Assembly (NCBI GenBank): GCA_023213395.1
Contig: CM041465.1
Span: 77,631,741-77,695,740 of the forward strand
DNA from: Cycas panzhihuaensis
Lineage: Eukaryota; Cycadophyta
Direction: 5' to 3'
Length of the DNA: 64,000 bases
Shown: positions 33,001 through 44,824 of the stretch, in pieces
Layout of the letters: the number at the start of each line of letters is the position of its first letter
How positions within the stretch are numbered: the stretch's first letter is position 1
Made by a program: the position numbers and the translations under genes
The notes under the pieces: generated by a model
Databases searched by the model: none
The model's input: the letters and a program-made list of their open reading frames with translations, nothing else
What the model was told of the DNA's origin: nothing

Positions 33001-35780
33001 GATCAATGACTAAAGTAGGAATTGGCCATTAAAAATAAATTAAATTTTATAGGGGTCCATATGAATATCATGTACGGAAATGATATGCCCTAAGTCTCAA
33101 GTGTTTATTTGTCAAAATATCACTTCAATTACTTGGAAAATAATTTGTTTTAATTTAAAGTTCTTAATACCTTATCTAAATGATTAAGATGTTATTACCA
33201 ACATTTATTGTAAACTAAAATATCATTAAAAATAAATATAACAAATATAAAAAAAGGGCAAGTAACTTATTCATTATATTTTGGAATGTTATTGGGGTGC
33301 TCATGAGACTAATTGGTGTAACTTTGAATTTGTATAGTTCTTAATGAGTCATAAAGGTTATTTTTTTCATAAGCAGCCATTATGATAAGAATTTAATAAT
33401 AAATATATTGCAAATCAAATTTGGAGAAAAGCGCTACACCATGCAACTTGTCAATAATATCATCCATTTTAAGAATAGTATTTTTAGTTTTTATCATGAT
33501 TAAATTCAATATATAGTAGTCGACATCAAGATGAAAGGACCCATCTTTTTATGAGCCAAAACAATAAGGTTTACATAGGGACTTTAACTATTAAAGATGC
33601 CTCTATGTTCTAAAAGACCTTTAGTAAGACACTTAATATTGGTCTGCTATTTATGACCATATTTATAAGGGTAAACTAAAATAGGTCCTTCTCCTAACTT
33701 GATCTTGATAACACAATCGATAACATGATCAATTAGGAGTCTAGTCAATAGGGGATAGAAAACTAACTCATACTATTATAGGAGGTTTTAGAGAATATGA
33801 GACTGGACCAGATTGAGGTGTTCCATTGGTGGTTATGCTTCCATAGAAGAAAGGTAGGAAGTAAATCCAATATACCCTTTGTTGAGCAATTTATCCATCT
33901 TTGCTACAAATATGACTTTAGAGTTTGGTGTAACAATTCTAAAAACTTGATGAAGTTTTCTATCCTAGTAAAAATAGTTGAAATTATGGTCCTGGTTTAA
34001 TGCATGAGTTCTTAACTTCTTGAGTTATTTTACTTCAATAAGCACACCAAGGATTCTAATAGGGAAAGCATAACAGTCAATGAAGAAGGTAAGGGTATTG
34101 ATCTAGAGCTCTTCATTGGAAATTCCCCTATAATAATTAATTTATTATTTGCATAGCATTGTTATATAGAAGGCCTTAGACTTATCAATAAATATACCTA
34201 AATAGATGGATAATTTAGTGTTCATGAGATTATGTGTACTACCCAAATCAATACAAATAATAATATTTTCTTTACAAAGGAACCCTTATAGCTTGATGAT
34301 GTTAGGTTGTTGTATACTTATGATAATGGCCAAGGGAATAAATGGTTTACCACATTTAAATGGAAGTTGTTCCTCAAATGGTGATTATTCATCTAGAATG
34401 TTAGGTTCATATTCATCTATATTAGCTTTAATGACATATAACTAATTTATATTTAGGTAAACCTTGAGGTGGCTCATATCCCACTTGTTGTCATACTGCT
34501 AATAATTTTTACTTGGTATTGGCTTATCAACATCCATAGGGTGATCCATTAATAAAGTCTAGTTAGTAAATCCAAGATGATAATTAGGGGGAATATAATA
34601 ATAGATTTGTATTTATTACTTGATCTTGGATTATTTGGTTATAAGAATTACTTTCTTTAATGATTTGAGTTAAAACATCTTTACTAATATTAGGTCAGAG
34701 ATTACCTTAGTAGAACTTAGAGGCTTACTTATAAAAAAGGTTTATCTTAAGCTATAATTTTCAAAGTTCTCCATGAATTCCTTAATTAAGGAGTCTTACT
34801 AGAAGTAGTAACATAACTAGACCTTATAAGGAGTGGAGTTAGGGCCTTTAATATAGTTGCAAATAACATCAATAAAGTCATCCCAAAAGATGAATCCATG
34901 ATTAGAAAATAATTTATGTACTTATGTATAAATATGCCCTTTTATATGATTGAAGGGAAAATACATATTTTTTTACTCAAGGCATTAATTTTAAGACCCT
35001 CAAATGTAGCTTTAAGTTTGATAATCCATTTATCAAAATTATCTATACCTCTAATGCTAAAATTAAGAATAGTAAGTTATTTGTTATATTGAATTAGTAC
35101 CTAGATGTTAATGTTTCCCTTGTTGCCATGAGAATCAAATGGTTCTAGCTTCAAATCTACTAATTTGGTTATTAACTTATGAATAATTGCATTTGTTCAT
35201 TTTATTTATTACTTAATAACATCAAGATGATCAATTATATCCTTATTTGTATCATATTAGTAGGCTATTCTTGATCATTTCATGTAATCAATAATGTTAG
35301 ACTTTACACTTCTTAGTTGGGTCTGTGAATCTAAGAAAAATCTTAATATGTAAAGTATTATCCAATTTATTTTTCTAGAAAATACTATTGGTAAAAATTG
35401 ATCACAGAAAAATTGAATTACAAGAGAAATAATATAAATAGATAGAGATGGGTTATTTCAACATGATATGATATGGTAAACTAAGAATTATGGAGTACAT
35501 GTTAGAAAGGAGGAGTATTTAAGTAAAATTTGTAAGCATTAATAATACAATAATATAATACCTATAGAATTCCAAAAGAAAATGATAGTAAAGGAAGGTA
35601 ATAAGATATTGGCACAAATGAGGGATTTTTAAAAGGAGTAATGATAGTACTAAAATGAAGAAGAAGGGAAATAATAGGAAAAAATTACAAAGATAGAAAT
35701 ATACATATAAATTGTCAGAGAAGAAATGGCATGAGAAAATTGTACTAAAGAATGTAGAGGAATACTAAGGACCAAAGAAA
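33001..35780 (-). pseudogene. Gypsy-2 gag, protease and reverse transcriptase remnants
   Basis: Similarity by position and by blocks to Gypsy-1: RT roughly 33560-33000 (for instance the complement of the DGSF..VDYRELN region near 33540-33500), protease about 34400-34100 and gag about 35350-34500. Reading frames are destroyed; limits are approximate. Plus-strand frames at 33797-34000 and 34206-34445 are antisense to the element. Confidence 0.55.
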
Positions 35781-35791
35781 ATCTTATACCA
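35781..35791 (-). other. Primer-binding site of Gypsy-2 (mutated)
   Basis: Minus strand TGGTATAAGAT against the canonical TGGTATCAGAG, two bases inside the 5' LTR. Confidence 0.7.
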
Positions 35792-35793
35792 CT

Positions 35794-36076
35794 TATAGTA
35801 GACTTCACATTTACTACCTAGATTTAGCATAATAAATTTCCCATGAATAGTGGGGATCAACAAATGTTACATTAAATTGTATAAATCCTTCTTTGAAGTT
35901 GTTTCAATTATTAATAAAAGTTCTATATTATAATGTATAATGCATAGGATTATATATACAAAATGGGCTTGCAACTCTTCATGTTTCTTGAACTTTGATA
36001 TTTCCTGCCTAATATTCTAATTTCTTAACTAAGGGCTAACTAACTGCTAACTATTTAGGTTACAAGTAGTGCAACA
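35794..36076 (-). repeat. 5' LTR of Gypsy-2
   Basis: 283 bp, starting TGTTGCACTACTTG on the minus strand, partner of 30772-31038. Confidence 0.75.
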
Positions 36077-37241
36077 TACTTGCTTCAATTCACCAACTAA
36101 TATTTCACTTTTGCTCTTCCTTTCATGTTTCCTTTTCATTATCTCCAACTTCATTTTTACCATCTCCCTTCTTAAGGTTTTTAATTCTAGATTTTATTCT
36201 TTTAATATTGCTTTGCATGCTTTTTCCATATATAATTATTCAATTTCTTCCTCCAACCTTCGTATGGCACTATCTTATAATCCCACTTTCTCAAACTTCA
36301 TTTCCTTTTCTAATTCTAGTGTCCATTCCTTAGATTTGATAAATGTCTTTTTAGGGTGTTGTTTCATTGGTATCCTCAATCTTGGTTACAACCTATTTAT
36401 AAGGAAGTTCTTTATCATAATGTCTAGAAACTTCTTTCTATTTGTTACATTTCTTACCATAATAGCCATTCAACTCACATAATCCATAGATGACTCTCTT
36501 AATTGTTATTTTAAAGTACCTAGTGCTTTAAGCACAAATTCATTAGTTCTTAATTTTTAGAATCTTTCTTGAAATTCATTTATTCTTTCTTCCCATGTCT
36601 TGGTTTTAACATCTAATTTTTTGTACCATACCAGTGGTACTCCTCCTAAGGTCTATATAAATCTACTTTTTTTATTATCTTCATCTATAAAGTTTCTTAG
36701 TTCTTTAATATTTTTGAAGAGGTAAAGATTCTTAACAGCATCCATTATCCCATTAAATATAAGATAATTGAAATCACTCTTATTGTAATATCTAGAGGAT
36801 GCCATGTTTAAATGTGTATTAGTCCTTAGTTCTTCCTTAATTATTATATCATTTATCCTTGGTGACAGCCCTAGTTTCAATGTTGTCTCTTCATTTTCCT
36901 TAAACAATGGGTTATTTCTTGGTGCTTTCATTTGTATCATTTCTTCTATTCCTTATAACTAAATAGATAATGGTTTCTTGATAAAAAAATGTGTCATCTC
37001 CTAGATCTAGTGATGTAGTTAACAACTTTCTTAGGAAAAGGTTCTTCTAAATTACATCAAGACTTTCCTTGGCCTTATTTGTCTCTAGAGTTTGTTCTAT
37101 AATCATACTACCTTTCTTACTTTTAGTATTCTTTTGTATTAATAATCCACTTCCTTCTAATGTTTTATTAGGTTTTTCTTTTATCCTATCTCTTGGTAAT
37201 GTGCACCTCTTATGCACCCATCTTAATTTACTTTCCTTCAC
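36077..37241 (-). pseudogene. gag: Element D gag (capsid) remnant
   Basis: Minus-strand frames 37241-37047 and 36940-36653, followed by an in-frame, stop-interrupted continuation to 36077. It contains GGVPLVWYKKLD, WEERINEFQERF, LRESSMDYVS and FLINRL*PRLRIPMKQHPKKTF. This is the spaced pattern of the retrotransposon gag core (W..F...F...F..., then ...Y...F..L, then FI.GL.P.LR), and is followed by a Lys/Glu-rich, probably coiled, segment. Gypsy-2 interrupts it at 36076 and the zinc-knuckle part resumes at 30771. The N-terminal frame (KLRWVHKRCTLPRDRIKEK) is not recognised. Confidence 0.55.
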
Positions 37242-38412
37242 CTAACATATTACCCTTTGATAACTTGACTCTAGAATCCCAATGCTCAAAGGCTTCTTAG
37301 GTAACATTAGAAGGTCCCCTAATTGTCACAGTTTATCTAAAAACTACCATCATGACAATGACCAATGTTCTTTGATCTTTATACATGTGATCTCATCTCT
37401 CCAAAAAGTCTTAGGTTCTTCTCTACATTAGAGTTTTAGTAATGAAACCAGAAATGGTTAATACTTGGTACACTTTCATCTTAAAACTACTTATTAACAT
37501 ATTAATCTTATGGCTTCTTCACTTTAGTATTACTCCTATGATGTTGGATACATGTTAGGGTAATCTTATAATATATTCAACACTATAGAACTCTTACAAC
37601 AAATGCAACCAATTATCATTATACATATTACATAAGATGTTCCTTCATTGTTTATTATGCTTGAGTACAATGCTTTACTTCTAATACTTGAGGACATGCC
37701 ATATGATTTAATGCTTAACTCTCACCCCTAGACAAATAAAAGAAATGACCTATCTATACACATTCTTCCAACTAAAAGATGTGTCATTATAATAAAACAT
37801 TTTCCTTTTGATAACAAAGCCCTAATTACACTTAATTATTGCATTCTTTTCATACATTTGTATGACCATACAACCATATAACTGCCATCATTTAGATTGG
37901 CATAGAACCATTCCCTAATAAGTATTCATATTCCTCAAAATCATTTTCCATTCCTATGAACTATTTACCATTCCATGATACATGAAGAACCATTCCCTAA
38001 GAGTTGAAGTATTGATCTATGATCATTCTAATCATTCTAAAAATATTCAAAATTATTCCACTATGTAGTTTTCATGATTTCTTACTCAATTTCTGGAATT
38101 TATACTGCTGGATTCATTCTTGGAACTATTCCCAATTATTCCCAAGTATTTAAATACTAATTCTTTTGTTAATAATAGCTTTGGACTCTAGTTAGACTTC
38201 ATTAATAACTTATGTAAGCAAGTCAAAGGTCCCAACTTGACTCATAAAGTTTAACTTTCTTATTTCTTTTAGGATGACTCCCTTATTAAAGAATTTGAGA
38301 AGACTTATCTCAAAGCTAGCACCCATAATGAGAAAGTGGTAGACCTTTATTAAGCTAAATAACCTCAAAGATATTAGATGAGGCCAAATTATATAATTAT
38401 ATCACAAATAAC
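37242..38412. other. Unassigned AT-rich stretch
   Basis: No gene recognised. From about 37900 to 38160 the pentamer ATTCC and longer 'gaaccattccctaa' blocks recur irregularly. At 38267-38355 a pyrimidine tract ending TTTCTTTTAG precedes a short open stretch, DDSLIKEFEKTYLKAS, closed by TAA; it looks like a 3' splice site plus exon but nothing around it supports a gene. The leader or 5' LTR of element D should lie here but was not delimited. Confidence 0.35.
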
Positions 38413-38479
38413 ATATTATTTTTATATGATTTGGCCTTACATATAAATAATATGATGTCAAATCATATAAAAATAATAT
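38413..38479. repeat. Perfect 21-bp inverted repeat, 25-bp loop
   Basis: Arms 38413-38433 (ATATTATTTTTATATGATTTG) and 38459-38479 are exact reverse complements. The right arm overlaps the edge of the family-E LTR; the left arm lies just outside it. Confidence 0.85.
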
Positions 38480-38830
38480 CACGAATAACATTCATAAATA
38501 TAAGGATATATAACGAGGTTAAGATAGGATTAATATGGAAGCATAATAAGATGAAACATGTATGTTAGGAGATATAATAATATGGTAGAAAAATGACCAC
38601 TTTTAAAAGAATTGCATTAGATGAATGTATATATTTATAAATACATTTGACCTCATGTCCAACTAATAATATAAGAGAAAATTAAGTCCACCAATGGGAT
38701 ATTACATGAATAAATAAGCATAGAACACATCTTAATGGTGCTCATAATTTAATAATGATACATAATGACAGAGTAAGAGACTTAACTCTACTTGATATAA
38801 CTTTACAACATGTAATTAAAGATTACTCTT
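38460..38830 (-). repeat. Family-E LTR, copy 2 (3' LTR of element E)
   Basis: Collinear with 41440-41775 continued at 55140-55186, and with 24400-24773. On the minus strand it has a TATA-like TTTATAAATATATAC followed by ATCTAATGCAATT. The uninterrupted stretch near 38780-38800 (AACTCTACTTGATATAAC) is the empty site matching the point where element F entered copy 3. Confidence 0.6.
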
Positions 38831-41436
38831 ATATTTCTTTGTTAACATAAAATAAATTTCAATCTTCATCTTTAACATGAAAATATAACTTAAAGTTTTT
38901 GTCTTTAAATCACTACAAAAATTACTTCAAATGGCTAGAATAATACTCACCCACATGTAAATAATCACTAGCACTTAGAAATTTATAAATAAAATCATAA
39001 ACTTCTCCATTATATAAACTTTAATCTATAAGATAATTGATGTCCATATGAAATAATTTCCATCTTCTATACTGTATATGTAACTAGATGTTATAGTTGT
39101 TAGCTTTATAGGATGTGTTTTAGATATATGGTTCACTAGTTAATCAACATAAGACAACTAACTCTTGGAATAAGTCAAACTACTTTGCTAGTAAGTAATT
39201 ATATATGGAGGGACAAGAGTAACTCTATAATTATATGCTACAAACCTTATCAAATATGGTTCTAAATATTGACTCATACCGATATACAGTCTTTAAATTA
39301 AACATTACTCTTCATAATTAGAAACAAAGTAGCTTCAACAATACAACAAACTCTAAACTTTACCAAACTCAACAAATCTCCACAAACTCTAATAGCCAAA
39401 ACCCTTCATCAATCAATAAATAATAGGTGATCTTCAAAGAGAATTAAACATAGCCAAGTCATCATCAAAAGGTGGCCAAACATCAAAAACATCATCATCA
39501 ACTCCACTGATAACATTACTTAATATCATTTTAATATTTTGTTTGAAAAAGAAAAATTATTTTTCTCTTCACAATATAAGGCTATCATCATAAAGGAGCA
39601 AACAACAAATTCTCTCTCTTCATTTTGACCAAATTTTGAAATAAATGAATTATAAGTATACCATAATTTTTTATTTTTTATATATTTTTTTACTAAATAA
39701 TTAACCAAATTCATTACCATACAACTAAGAACCACTTAAATCATTAAAAACAATACCAAAAAATGCTTTAAAGTTTCAAAAAAATAATCTTGTACGTATG
39801 CTAGATTTTAGTGCACCAATTTTGACCATTAAAATCTCTATGTAAAAATTATTGAACCATGCCTTATGATTAGTCATTGCATCCATATCTAAATCTACTT
39901 TCCAATACCTTAGCCAAAATGGAATTTAGATGTTATATACTCAAGATATACTAAAAGAATAAAGTTTTGATTTCATATGCTCAACATGTACTAAAAAGAC
40001 TGACTACCTATCATTAAAAAAATGAAAATATGGTAAAATTATCCATTTTCTTTTCTTTAAGTTTTAGTTGTTCAAAATTTCCATGTGACCATCAAAAAAT
40101 ATCCGTAGGTGTTGGGCAAATTTGAAATAATAATCTGAAGTAATTTAATTTAATTTTTAACTTTATAAATAAGAATTGATAATAAAAAATAGGTACATAG
40201 ATTGCATGTGTGGATGTGAGGTTTTAGTGGCTAAAAAACTCATTTTCTAATCAAATTTGATGAAGTAAAATGTAGGTATTAGTTTTTCATAGTATCAAGA
40301 TACTTAAGAAGAAATCTCCAGCCAAACTTTTTGATGAAAATAAGGAAAACTAAGGCTTTATGTATATAAAGTCTACAAAATTGGCATGAGGGTTTGGTAG
40401 TAATAAGTAGATGCTGAAAATAAACTTTCTTTCAAATAAAGATATAAATAATAGATTTGATACCAAATCTACCTTTTATGCATATCAACAATCTCATATG
40501 AAGCATAAATATGAAGGGGAAAAAACTGCTCACATTAGTGAAAAATACCTAATTAAGATGGAGGACCCATAACAACTAAATTAGACCTTTCAATCATTGT
40601 TTGTTATTATCAAAAGTTTTAAAACATTGAAACAAACACTTATCAACATTCTTTAACATGTGTCAAGAAATACATCCATTTCATGTAGAAGCATGCCCAT
40701 AAAGAGATGAGGATTCCCAACATACCATTAAACCACTAAACAAGTTAGATAAGTCCATATCCATATTACCAAATGAGATCTACCTCTAAAAAGTGTTATT
40801 CAACCAATAAACCCCTCCATCACTAAGAAAAAATAACCTTAAAAATTTGCCACTTTCATTCAATATATTCATTAAAATATTAATAAAATCATTGAAATCT
40901 CCATCAAATTTAACAATGCCATGATATTTACATCCATCTATAACAACTATTATATGGCTCACCAATGTAAGGTTATTAGTCCTACAATGAGAACAAATTA
41001 ACATACCTCCATTCTTCTTTAACCATCATAGACTTCAAATCAAACATGCACGTATATTGAATGTGTCACATGCACAAAATATTATCCATAAATTCATAAA
41101 AAAACCTTGCAAAAATGAGATTCCATCATCAAATTAAATACCTTAATTATTTGGGCACATCTAGTATAGGTCATAACTTCTCAATATACTAGTTCCTAAT
41201 TTCTTCTTCCTTCAAAATATCAACTCAACAAGCTTCTTAACATCAATCGAACATACTCCTCATCATCCTAAATTAGTGCTTTAATTATTACAGGATCACA
41301 TAACCTTAAGTTTAATAATCTATAAGATGGTCTATAAGATCACACCAATGAGCTTTAATAAATTCCAAAATACTCCAATTATTTTCAACCTTATCCCTAA
41401 TACAATCTTAGAAAAGCATGGTAAGATACCTTAATA
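38831..41436 (-). mobile_element. Internal region of element E, non-coding
   Basis: About 2.6 kb between two direct family-E LTR copies, AT-rich, with only short frames (39735-39526, 41004-40786) that match no retroelement domain I know. Near 41439-41431 the minus strand has TGGTATTAA next to LTR copy 3, a possible degenerate primer site. The layout suggests a non-autonomous LTR element (LARD-like). Alternatively these are two solo LTRs around unrelated sequence. Confidence 0.4.
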
Positions 41437-41439
41437 CCA

Positions 41440-41775
41440 AATAATGGAAAAATAATATCATAAATAACATTTATAAATACAAGGATAAATAATATTTTTA
41501 ATATAATATTAATATGAAAGTATAATAAGATGAAGCATGCATATTATAAAGATATAATAATATGATGGAAGAATAATCACCCTTTAAAGAATTGCATTAG
41601 ATAAATATATATATTTATATATATATTTAACCTCATATCCAATTAATAACATGTGAGAATCTCAAAGTTTACTAATAGGATATTACATGAACAAGTGAGT
41701 ATATGCACACATCTTAATGATACTTATAATTTAATAATGATACATAATAAGAGAGTAAGGGACTTAACTCCATGT
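41440..41775 (-). repeat. Family-E LTR, copy 3, left part (5' LTR, split by element F)
   Basis: Matches 38480-38795. It is interrupted after AACTCCATGT by element F and continues CACTTGATATAAC at 55140. Ancestral pentamer TACTT (copy 2), left CATGT, right CACTT: a decayed 5-bp duplication. Confidence 0.65.
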
Positions 41776-42093
41776 TATTAGAAATAAATGCTCAAAATAG
41801 GTCTAAGATCCTAAAACTATGAAACACAAAGAAAAATATGTGATAATAAATAAATAAATATAAATACAACATAATATACTTGTGGGAAATAACCACTTCT
41901 AAATTATATTATCATAAACTAATACATATTTATAGTACACATCACCACATGGTTGTCTAATCCTAATCTAGGAGCCCCTTAGTTAACTAATGATCTATTA
42001 CATAAAGAAGTTTGTGTACTATGACCTCTTAGTACATATTAAATGGATAATTATAATAATTTAATAATATAATGGGTTTAACATTACCTAACA
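41776..42093 (-). repeat. 3' LTR of element F
   Basis: 318 bp, TGTTAGGTAATG on the minus strand; the polypurine tract abuts at 42094. Confidence 0.8.
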
Positions 42094-42104
42094 TTCTCCC
42101 CTTA

Positions 42105-42644
42105 ATATTTAACCATGTCATATAGTTACTTCAAATGTAAATCTAGATTCATATAAAAGTTAAACATCTACTGAAGCAGATGGGTAACTAGTCATTATAC
42201 CCATCAATCCTCTAGAATAGCCTTTACATATATAGTTTATTAATATCTACTTATCAAGAAGCCATCACCTACTCCCATTTTGTTTATTTTTGGCTCTTCT
42301 AACTAAGATCGCACCTTTAAGAGAAAAATCAAGCTAAAAACTCCCAACCCCATTGCATCATGGAATAAACTTACAAAAATGGTTATCTAAGTAGAAACAT
42401 GTGACAAAACACCTCTTTTTACAAAAATAGGATTCAATTTATTATCTTATTAAACTCAAGTCTAAATTTTATTCTATTCAGATTTCCTTAAAAATTCTTC
42501 AAAGCATATCATATGACCACTTATTAAAAATCATTATGAGATAATTTTCTAATGCAACTAATGGCATTCAGATCTTACATTGTATAAGGGAGATATTGTT
42601 AAAGTTTTAAGCATAGGTATGAATTTTAATAAAAAACTTAAAAA
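42105..42644 (-). other. Element F internal sequence, left part
   Basis: AT-rich, no gene recognised; lies between the F polypurine tract and the G insertion. Confidence 0.5.
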
Positions 42645-43166
42645 TACTATTAAGCCCCTTTGTAAGTATTAGAATATATGATTATCTCTTATATGTAATA
42701 TTTAATGTATTATTGTAAATTCACATTATTCTATATACAAAAGCATTGATAAGTGTAATGTGTACACATAACTATATATAAATTCTATTAGATTATGAAA
42801 ATGATCAAAGATATTATAGGTTATTCATGAGGTAACATAATCTGTAAATATGTACATATACTACTTGAGAACTTGAGAAAAGATTGAGAAGATCAAGTTT
42901 AGAGATATAATCAGTTGAGGATCATAATAAATCAAAGCTCCTAAAGACTCCAACATTCTCCTATGATTTTTTCCTCTTAGTTTTCCACATGTAAATTTAT
43001 TATCTCTTATGATGCATGCCCACTATTTATTATGATGATGTTTATTACTTTATATTCATGATATTATTTGATATGTTGATTATATATTACATAAATCATA
43101 TATATAATCCTCATGATATGATTAATTTATTATACTTTCATTATATATAATGAATATATTCTAATA
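42645..43166 (+). repeat. 5' LTR of element G
   Basis: Ends ATATATTCTAATA, directly before the primer site. Aligns with 52883-53412 through GCATTGATAAGT, GATATTATAGG and TTTTTCCTCTT blocks. Confidence 0.75.
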
Positions 43167-43182
43167 TGGTATCAAAGAGAAC
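43167..43182 (+). other. Primer-binding site of element G
   Basis: TGGTATCAAAGAGAAC, a variant of the initiator-Met complement. Confidence 0.75.
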
Positions 43183-44697
43183 TAAGAATTTTAATATAGT
43201 ATTAGAGATATGGTGAGAGCTTAGTTGCTAGCCATATTATAAAAGATCTTATGGAGATAGATTGAAGCCTATGCAAGTTAATTGATGAGCTATATAGGAG
43301 TTAGTATGTAGATGATTTGATGATCCAAAATTGATTATATATATGATCAAGATAATGGGGCAAGATAAAGATGATACAAAGCTATATATAGACATTAAAA
43401 GTTATAAACTTATGGGTATATTTATTATTATATTATTATAGATATTTATTATACACATGTAGATCTCCTATATATAATATGTAAGTGTCAAAGAAGTCCA
43501 CCAAATGATAAAGATAATTATTACTAATTATATTCTCTAATATATGCTAACCCTTTATAGAATTGAATAAAATTTGTAAAGATTGACCATCTCACTAAAT
43601 TGTAATTAGCAATAGTAGGTACACTTAGTTAAAAGTATGATGAACACCAAATATCCCATTAGTATGTAAAATAGGCAACAAACTTATATCAATCGATATG
43701 TAGTAAATTAAAGAGGTGTGATTTATTAAGCAACATATTAGTAAGTTTGATAGCAAATATTAAGGTTTAAAATAAGGGTTTTAATGGTTTACTACTTATG
43801 ATACAAATATATTATGGTAACATGATAAGGATTTAATAAAATAATATAGGGCTTTACTAGTCAATTTTGTTGCCATTGATGAACTACTAATTACACATAT
43901 TAAGGTTTGATTTAATATATAGATTTACTATATTGAAGAGTTTATTTGGTAGAGTTTTTTATGCTAGGGTTTTAACCTTAGTTGAATAAAGATACTTATA
44001 TGTAGTATGCTTGGGTGTGAAATATGAGAGTTCATTGAAGATATGTATTGAAACACTCTATAAGATAAGTATTTTAGCTTAAACCTATAAAGTTATATAT
44101 ACGATAATTTGTCTCCATGGTTTTTATTTCAAGTGAAGTGTCATTATCATGGCTTTAATCTAGTGCTCTCTGTGTGATATGCATGATTGTTTATACTTTG
44201 TATTATGCTCTATCTACCATATGAGAACATGGAGTCCAATCACAGTATTATACCACAACATATATCATCATAGTGATCTTATTATCCACTTTCATCTAAA
44301 AGCATTTTTTCATAAAACCCATGAAAAGTAGTCTATAGTACATTAATCAATCATTGGTCATTCCCTCCATCTACATGAAAAAAGGTTGCAATTATGTGAG
44401 AGTCATTTTTACCCATTAAGAAATAGAGGAACTATTTATTTTGTCCATTTCCATTCCAATAGTTCATCCATGTGCGAAGACTACAATTAACATTTGTAAA
44501 TTATGTGAGCCTACTTATGTATGGTGATAGAAAAAATATATATATGCCTTACATAAAATAATCTCCTTGAAGAAAAATCATTGAAATTTCTCTATTTGTG
44601 TGAAGAACAGACCTATCATCAATCTTGTTGTTATAAATATATTAGTTCAAAAGTTGCCCATACTAAAGAAAAATCCTTAAATATGCTAATTAATCTA
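43183..44697 (+). other. Element G internal region, left part
   Basis: AT-rich; no conserved frame or domain found on either strand. Confidence 0.5.
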
Positions 44698-44713
44698 CCC
44701 ATTGACAACACTA

Positions 44714-44824
44714 TTTTTTTTTTTATAAGGTAAAATAGTATTACAAGGGGTTTTAACTAGGTCCCCAAACCCGGTACAACAAGGCCATAAGGCTTAGAAA
44801 AACTGACCATGACAGGCCCATGGT
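44714..44824 (-). other. LINE 3' untranslated region and poly(A) tail
   Basis: 110 bp ending ACCTTAT plus about 11 A on the minus strand, the usual 3' signature of plant L1s. Confidence 0.85.

Larger units (their letters stand above)
30772..36076 (-). mobile_element. Gypsy-2, complete but decayed chromodomain gypsy
   Basis: The LTRs at 30772-31038 and 35794-36076 are homologous but strongly diverged. The primer site sits two bases inside the right LTR; polypurine-like and chromodomain sequences sit inside the left one. Flanks are CACTT (30767-30771) and TACTT (36077-36081), a four-of-five target duplication. It is inserted into the gag of element D. The internal sequence has essentially no long frame, but chromodomain, integrase, RT and protease are traceable on the minus strand by similarity to Gypsy-1. 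This makes it much older than Gypsy-1. Confidence 0.8.

Noticed and set aside
36069-36482. 137-codon plus-strand frame with hydrophobic stretches, like a membrane protein
   Set aside because: It is antisense to the element D gag, whose minus-strand frame carries a recognisable capsid pattern. The hydrophobicity follows from Lys/Glu-rich codons read backwards.
39526-41004. Minus-strand frames 39735-39526 and 41004-40786, the latter with a CSHC start
   Set aside because: Too short, in AT-rich sequence and without a family resemblance. Kept only as part of the element E internal region.
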